A stretch of 64,000 nt of DNA from Phymatolithon calcareum. Its lineage: Eukaryota; Rhodophyta; Florideophyceae; Hapalidiales. How positions within the stretch are numbered: position 1 is the stretch's first letter; the number at the start of each line of letters is the position of its first letter. The stretch is from the NCBI GenBank assembly GCA_977006965.1, contig OZ345370.1, positions 992,001-1,056,000 on the forward strand, given 5' to 3'. Position numbers and translations under genes: made by a program. This document shows, in pieces, positions 59,390 to 64,000 of this stretch. A model generated the notes under the pieces. That model searched no databases, was not told the origin of the DNA, and saw only the letters and a list, made by a program, of their open reading frames with translations.

Positions 59390-62300
59390 CTACCGATTAG
59401 GCTCATCCGTGATAAAAGTGAGAGCAACTTCTCGCCCAACTTCTTCGACAGTACTGACCTTCTTCTTGTGAATGACGCCAAACCACATGTCTCCGGCGTT
59501 CACAAACTCAGGCCTGAATGTTGTTGTGATAAACTGCGTATTCGCTTTAGCCTGCTTTAGAATCAGATTAGCAACCGCTTGTCGATGCGTCGCATCCAGA
59601 TTCGCATCAATTTCATCAAAAAGATAAAACGGAGCAGGATCAAGCCGCTGAATAGCAAAGATAAGCGCCAGTGCAACAATGGACTTCTGACCTCCGCTCA
59701 GTTGCTGAAGCATGTATGCTTCCCCGGTGCTCGTAAACGTGACTTTCATAGAAACACCAGAATACTGTACCCTGCCTCGTCCTCCTTGCTCACCCGTAAT
59801 AGAGCCCTTTCCGGGTGATTTCTGCATGACAAGGGATGCCTGGCCTCCAGGAACGAGCTCGGAAAACACTTCGCTGAAAAATCTGCTGACGCCCTTGTAC
59901 GTTCTTAGAATATCCTCATCTTTTCTCATGTCAAGCGAATCAATCAACCGCCGAATAGCAGTGGCACCAGATTGCAATTCGTCTTTTCGCTGTTTAAGAG
60001 TTTCCCGCTGCTCAGTGAAATTGATGAACTGATCTATGGCCTTCTTATTCACATGCGAATACTCTTGCAGCTGGCCGTTCACCTTTTTCAGGTTGCGAAT
60101 CAGAACCTTTTGTTGGACCCCGCGATATTTGTCAAAGTCTGCTGGAAGGGATCCAAGCTCCCTGATCTTTCGCTCTGCTTCTTCCTTTTTCTGCTTCGTA
60201 AGGGCCTGATGGCTGTATCTTGTCTCCACCTTTTGACGATCATCTTCGAGAGCCTTGCTGATTTTTGACTCTTCTTCACGGTCTTTCTCTAGTTTAACCT
60301 CAAGAGATTTCGTTGATTTCGTAAGATCCCCAATTCTGGCCGTTGACGCGGAGACTTTCGCTTGAACAGATGAAAGGGCCATTTCCGCCCTTCGTAACTC
60401 TTCTTGCCGTTTTTGCACAGCTTCCGCAGCAGACGAACATTGTTCACCATCCTCAGTAACCAATTCACTTGCACCATTCGACTGGACTAACCCATTATTA
60501 TCCAGTATAGTTTGCAGTTCCGCTCTTCTTCTTTCCAGGTTTCCTTCAAGCTCAGACTTCAGCTTATTTACTTGTCGCTCCAGTTCAGTTCTTTGTCGTG
60601 CCTTTGGACCCAGGCTGCCATGAAGATTATCCAATGTAGTCTTCAATTGTGCCAGTTCTGCCTCTTCCGCAGATGTCAGTCCGCTGCTCATCGGCGTTTT
60701 CAATTCAGCATCAATTGCAGCTAATCGTTTCTTTGTTGTTTCGATGGACTCCTCCAATGTGGCGATTCGTTCCTTCGCCTTCGGAATACTCGCTTGGTCA
60801 GCATTGTTATATCGCTGCAGTTGCTCCGTTTCTGTCCTCAACCGCTGCACTTTCGACTGCGAAGAACGTTCCACACCCTCGCGCCTCTGAATTTCCCCAA
60901 GGACGGTTGAAAGCGAATTATCAATCCGGGCTGCAGTGTCGCGTAATCTGTGCAATTCCGGCTCCATGTGTTTCAGCTGGTCCTCAGCTTCGCGTAAGGC
61001 TCTTGCCGCTCCAATTCGGCTTCGGGATACGTCCATGAATCCCCCTGTCATTGCGCCCCTTCGATTCACTTGATCTCCGTCCAGCGTAACGCAATCAACG
61101 CCAAGGTTTCGAGACATTTCTGTAGCGATTGGCACACTGCGAGTAACCATGGTTCGGCCAAAAACTTGGTTCACTGCAGGACGAAACCGTGGATCACAAG
61201 ATATTTTGCTAACCAACGGAATGGCATCAGCAGTTGCATCCGGCGGTGGCCGCGTATGCCTGTCCAGTCGGCTTAAAGGAATAAACGTGACGCGCCCGGC
61301 ACGCCTCTGCTGCATTATGCGAACGAGACGGGCTGCGGTGCTATCATTGTCAACAACGACATGAGTAAGCGCGCCCCCAGCTATGACATCAGCCGCTGTT
61401 GTGAACTTGGAATCCACATCAATAAGATCAACAAGAGGTCCAAACACCCTTGTCGGACCAAAGGTTCTCGGATCTTCAGAAGATGCGCGCATAACAGCCG
61501 AAATTGCCGAATACGATTCTGACCCAAAGATTGATCGTTTGTTTGCCTCAAGTCTTCCCATTCCATTTCGCAGGACTTTAATTTTGCTGCTGATATCCGC
61601 TTCTTGACGCCACACTTCTTGCCGCTTCGCATGCACTTCATCTCGTTCCTTGTGCAATCCCGACAATTCAGCTGTAGCATTCGCGGCGGTTGCAATCAAC
61701 TCCTGAATGGATGCATTGTTTTGCTGAAGCTTATCAGCATTCCTAACGCATGCTCGTTCCAGCCTCTCGACATCCTTTCGAGCACTTGCCAATTGAGATT
61801 GAAAAGAATCGCGGGCCTTTTTTGCAGTGCGAGCCTCTTGCTTAAGATGGGCATCGCGCTCTTGCAATGAACTGAACTGATTTACCCGATCCGCCTTGAC
61901 ACGAAGCGCAAGGGCAGCTTCTTCGCTGGTTGCAATTTGCTTTCGCAGATTTTGCTCTTCTTCTCGCACTGTCTCGAAATCCTGCTGAAGAGGTCCCAAT
62001 TCGTCTCGCTTGTTTACGACGAGAGTACTTATGTTTGCCAATTCTATACGAGCATTTTCCACAGTCTCTCTTGCATTTACAGCGAGTTGCTCAGCTTCAG
62101 CCAAATTAACTTGCAGTTTCGCCACATTGTCCACGCCAGCCTTGCGCTCTGCTTCAAGTGTCTTCCGCTCTTCCAAGAGCGGTTCCAGGTCTGCTTCATT
62201 AGACTTCAAGCTTCGCTCATGAGAAGCAATACGAGCTTCGACCACATTAAGCAGAGAATGAAGTTTCTCTGAGCGCGAAGCGCCTTCTGCGCGATCATTC

Positions 62301-63028
62301 TCAATTTCATCCAGCTGAATCTTCGCATCCTCTAAATCCTTGACATGGATAGTGTACTCTAACGCGCGGCGATCCTTGTCCAGCTTCTGAAAAGCCTTCA
62401 GCTCTTCTTTTTCGGTTTCGAGCTCAGCCAACCTAGACTCAATATAGTTGACGACTTCAGCAATTTTTTCCCGCTTGGCATCAGTTTCTTCCATGATTTT
62501 TAGAGATTCTTCACGGCGTTCGTCGTAAACCCGGGTACCAGCAACCTCTTTCAACAGCTCAAGACGCTGTTTATCGGTCATGCCGCACAGCGCCGCCACC
62601 TTGCCCTGCTGCACGATGTAGTACGGGTTCGAGCGGGAAAATCCAGCCGACTCGAGCAAGTTGAACACTTCCGTTCTGGAAACGTTCTTCCTGTCTAGGA
62701 CATACTCATCCTTTTTCAATCCTACCATTCTGCGCAATGCAACCTCGTCTTTGTCAAATGGTAATCGACCATCGGAGTTATCGAACACCATTTCGACATA
62801 CGCTGAAAGCACGGATGCACCGGCGCCTTCATGCAAAAGCGCAACTCGCTCTTCAGCTCTGAGCGATGAAAACGTGTCCGAGAGAACGAACCGAACCGCG
62901 TCAAAAAAGTTGGACTTGCCGGAGCCATTTCGCCCCACGACCACGTTATGTCCAGGAGAATAAGGGCCTACAGTGATTGCATCACGGTAGCTCTTGAAGC
63001 CAGAAATGGTGATTTGCTTAATATGCAT
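59390..63028 (-). CDS. SMC3: Cohesin subunit SMC3
   Basis: A 1,212-residue intronless SMC ATPase, the usual SMC3 length. The frame is open further upstream to an ATG at 63358, but the ATG at 63028 gives MHIKQITISGFKSYRDAITV, the standard SMC3 start, so it is preferred. Walker A VVGRNGSGKSN lies near residue 33. The acetylation site GLKKDEYVLD near residues 103-105 keeps both lysines targeted by Eco1/ESCO. The hinge lies near 520-660 (FGPLVDLIDVDSKFTTAADV). Two long coiled coils connect to the C-lobe signature LSGGQKSIVALALIFAIQRL near 1108 and Walker B PFYLFDEIDANLD near 1133. It forms the cohesin ring with SMC1 and SCC1 to hold sister chromatids. Confidence 0.96.
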   Translation of the reverse strand: MHIKQITISGFKSYRDAITVGPYSPGHNVVVGRNGSGKSNFFDAVRFVLSDTFSSLRAEERVALLHEGAGASVLSAYVEMVFDNSDGRLPFDKDEVALRRMVGLKKDEYVLDRKNVSRTEVFNLLESAGFSRSNPYYIVQQGKVAALCGMTDKQRLELLKEVAGTRVYDERREESLKIMEETDAKREKIAEVVNYIESRLAELETEKEELKAFQKLDKDRRALEYTIHVKDLEDAKIQLDEIENDRAEGASRSEKLHSLLNVVEARIASHERSLKSNEADLEPLLEERKTLEAERKAGVDNVAKLQVNLAEAEQLAVNARETVENARIELANISTLVVNKRDELGPLQQDFETVREEEQNLRKQIATSEEAALALRVKADRVNQFSSLQERDAHLKQEARTAKKARDSFQSQLASARKDVERLERACVRNADKLQQNNASIQELIATAANATAELSGLHKERDEVHAKRQEVWRQEADISSKIKVLRNGMGRLEANKRSIFGSESYSAISAVMRASSEDPRTFGPTRVFGPLVDLIDVDSKFTTAADVIAGGALTHVVVDNDSTAARLVRIMQQRRAGRVTFIPLSRLDRHTRPPPDATADAIPLVSKISCDPRFRPAVNQVFGRTMVTRSVPIATEMSRNLGVDCVTLDGDQVNRRGAMTGGFMDVSRSRIGAARALREAEDQLKHMEPELHRLRDTAARIDNSLSTVLGEIQRREGVERSSQSKVQRLRTETEQLQRYNNADQASIPKAKERIATLEESIETTKKRLAAIDAELKTPMSSGLTSAEEAELAQLKTTLDNLHGSLGPKARQRTELERQVNKLKSELEGNLERRRAELQTILDNNGLVQSNGASELVTEDGEQCSSAAEAVQKRQEELRRAEMALSSVQAKVSASTARIGDLTKSTKSLEVKLEKDREEESKISKALEDDRQKVETRYSHQALTKQKKEEAERKIRELGSLPADFDKYRGVQQKVLIRNLKKVNGQLQEYSHVNKKAIDQFINFTEQRETLKQRKDELQSGATAIRRLIDSLDMRKDEDILRTYKGVSRFFSEVFSELVPGGQASLVMQKSPGKGSITGEQGGRGRVQYSGVSMKVTFTSTGEAYMLQQLSGGQKSIVALALIFAIQRLDPAPFYLFDEIDANLDATHRQAVANLILKQAKANTQFITTTFRPEFVNAGDMWFGVIHKKKVSTVEEVGREVALTFITDEPNR

Positions 63029-64000
63029 CTCGTCTTCGAGCGTCGCATGAAGACAATCGTCGCACGTCTGCTCAAGCTGCGACAAGAGCAATGTTGGGCT
63101 GCAGAGCCCGAGCCTTTGGCAAGACGCAGTGCGAATGGTCCCTGATGGCAAGCACAGATTCTCTGGTAGACAATATCTGTTTGCGTTTCGCTTTGGCAGT
63201 AACTGAAAGGTTTTGAGCACTGTCTCATAAATTATATTTTTTCGCAGATAAGTGTGGAATTTAAAGCCAATCAGATACACTCCCGCGAATTCTGCGACAT
63301 GGATATCTGGACGAGGGAGGTCTGCATTGCCACTTCCCACCCAGTAATCCATCGGCATGCCTGATCAGGCATGCCTCGGTTCACAGGTCTCCCATTCTTC
63401 GACACGGAACATCATGATGCGTGTTCTGTAGAGACATGTACGTATCGATCTTGGAACATGATGACGTCTGTCTTGGCGCTCTGAGTTGTTGACTATCATT
63501 TCTCGCCTGGACCACGACTCGACCAAACGCGAATGTTCATTCGTGCAGAGAATTGCCGAGAGCGATTGTATTGACTCTAAAACCGAACTCTGTTTGACGT
63601 GTCCCGTCCATCCGGTTTTGCACCAGCGATAAGGAAGATGCCTTTTCTGTGAATGCCGTTTAACAATGCAGCTGTCTATTTTACAAACATAGTACTACTG
63701 TACCTGTCATGGAAACATTGTACTGAAAAGTATTTGCGACGTCTGCAACATGACCCTCCTATACAACATCTTGCTGAACTTCACTCTTCTAAACATTCAG
63801 ATCTCTGCCCCCATCTCATCCAGAACTACAGTTGCTGTCTTGTTCAAAGCAGGAACCGCTGTCCCCAGGTTGAACTGTCCCAACCGATTCAGCAACCGCT
63901 TCACCCTTTTGTCTTGTAAGCATACTTACAATGGAGTCGCGTGATTCCCACACGTAATGGAATGCCATAGCTGCGCCGTTGTGGCAATTTACCATATAAA
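63029..64000. other. Upstream of SMC3; no supported gene
   Basis: This includes the in-frame extension of SMC3 (63029-63358), judged non-coding because its sequence does not match the SMC3 family start. A perfect 22-bp palindrome is at 63354-63375 (GGCATGCCTGA/TCAGGCATGCC). The ORFs at 63653-63944 have no family match. Confidence 0.45.
63354..63375. repeat. Perfect 22-bp palindrome upstream of SMC3
   Basis: GGCATGCCTGATCAGGCATGCC is exactly self-complementary. It could be a protein-binding site or chance; no family of sites is known to me that matches it. Confidence 0.75.

Noticed and set aside
63029-63358. N-terminal extension of 110 residues on SMC3
   Set aside because: The family start is at Met 111 of the extended frame; the extension has no similarity to SMC proteins.

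Overview
This window reads as nuclear DNA of a photosynthetic eukaryote with a compact, intron-poor genome, most likely a red alga. A multicellular (florideophyte) red alga is my best guess, but that is inference. Eukaryotic markers are poly(A)-binding protein, the SMC3 cohesin ATPase, MIS12, two Rab11 GTPases, an RCC1-repeat protein and a mitochondrial m-AAA protease. Photosynthesis and plastid markers are the plastid terminal oxidase PTOX, divinyl chlorophyllide 8-vinyl reductase, a TPM (Psb32-like) lumen protein, chorismate synthase and LipB with N-terminal extensions. Most genes are single open frames. Only four show introns, all short (85-179 nt), with GT-AG ends.

Layout. 1-6.2 kb: a partial membrane ORF, a CIPK/SnRK-like kinase convergent with a GT14 glycosyltransferase, and a fructose-1,6-bisphosphatase-like protein that has lost most catalytic residues. 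6.7-11.6 kb: a 398-bp mariner/pogo-type MITE and a nearly complete non-LTR retrotransposon whose ORF2 carries RT and a restriction-like endonuclease. 12.9-19.2 kb: PABP, MIS12, a small KEN-box protein and five-exon PTOX. 19.9-24.9 kb: tandem hairpin repeats, a gamma-glutamylcyclotransferase-like gene, DVR and chorismate synthase. 25-48 kb: an accessory, repeat-rich stretch. It holds an orphan 783-aa membrane protein, a decayed LINE RNase H fragment, a coiled-coil protein, perfect palindromes, a two-frame orphan gene joined at an A9 run, a 116-bp tandem repeat and two small hypothetical genes. 48.8-63 kb: a gene-dense block with TPM protein, a small plastid-type membrane protein, LipB, Rab11-A, RCC1-repeat protein, Rab11-B, m-AAA protease and SMC3.

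Genes in the dense blocks often alternate as divergent and convergent pairs: PABP/MIS12 convergent, MIS12/KEN protein divergent, KEN protein/PTOX convergent, TPM/small plastid protein divergent, Rab11-A/RCC1 divergent. No operons are expected or seen. Shared themes are chromosome segregation (MIS12, SMC3, perhaps the KEN-box protein), plastid metabolism and redox (PTOX, DVR, chorismate synthase, LipB, TPM) and membrane traffic (two Rab11 paralogs).

The intergenic DNA is rich in short palindromes built on TACTGTA/TACAGTA, and in hairpins, tandem duplications and decayed mobile elements. I found no convincing tRNA, rRNA or CRISPR. The most unusual items are the FBPase-like pseudoenzyme, the A9 frame-split gene, the orphan 783-aa protein and the palindrome cluster near 36.7 kb.
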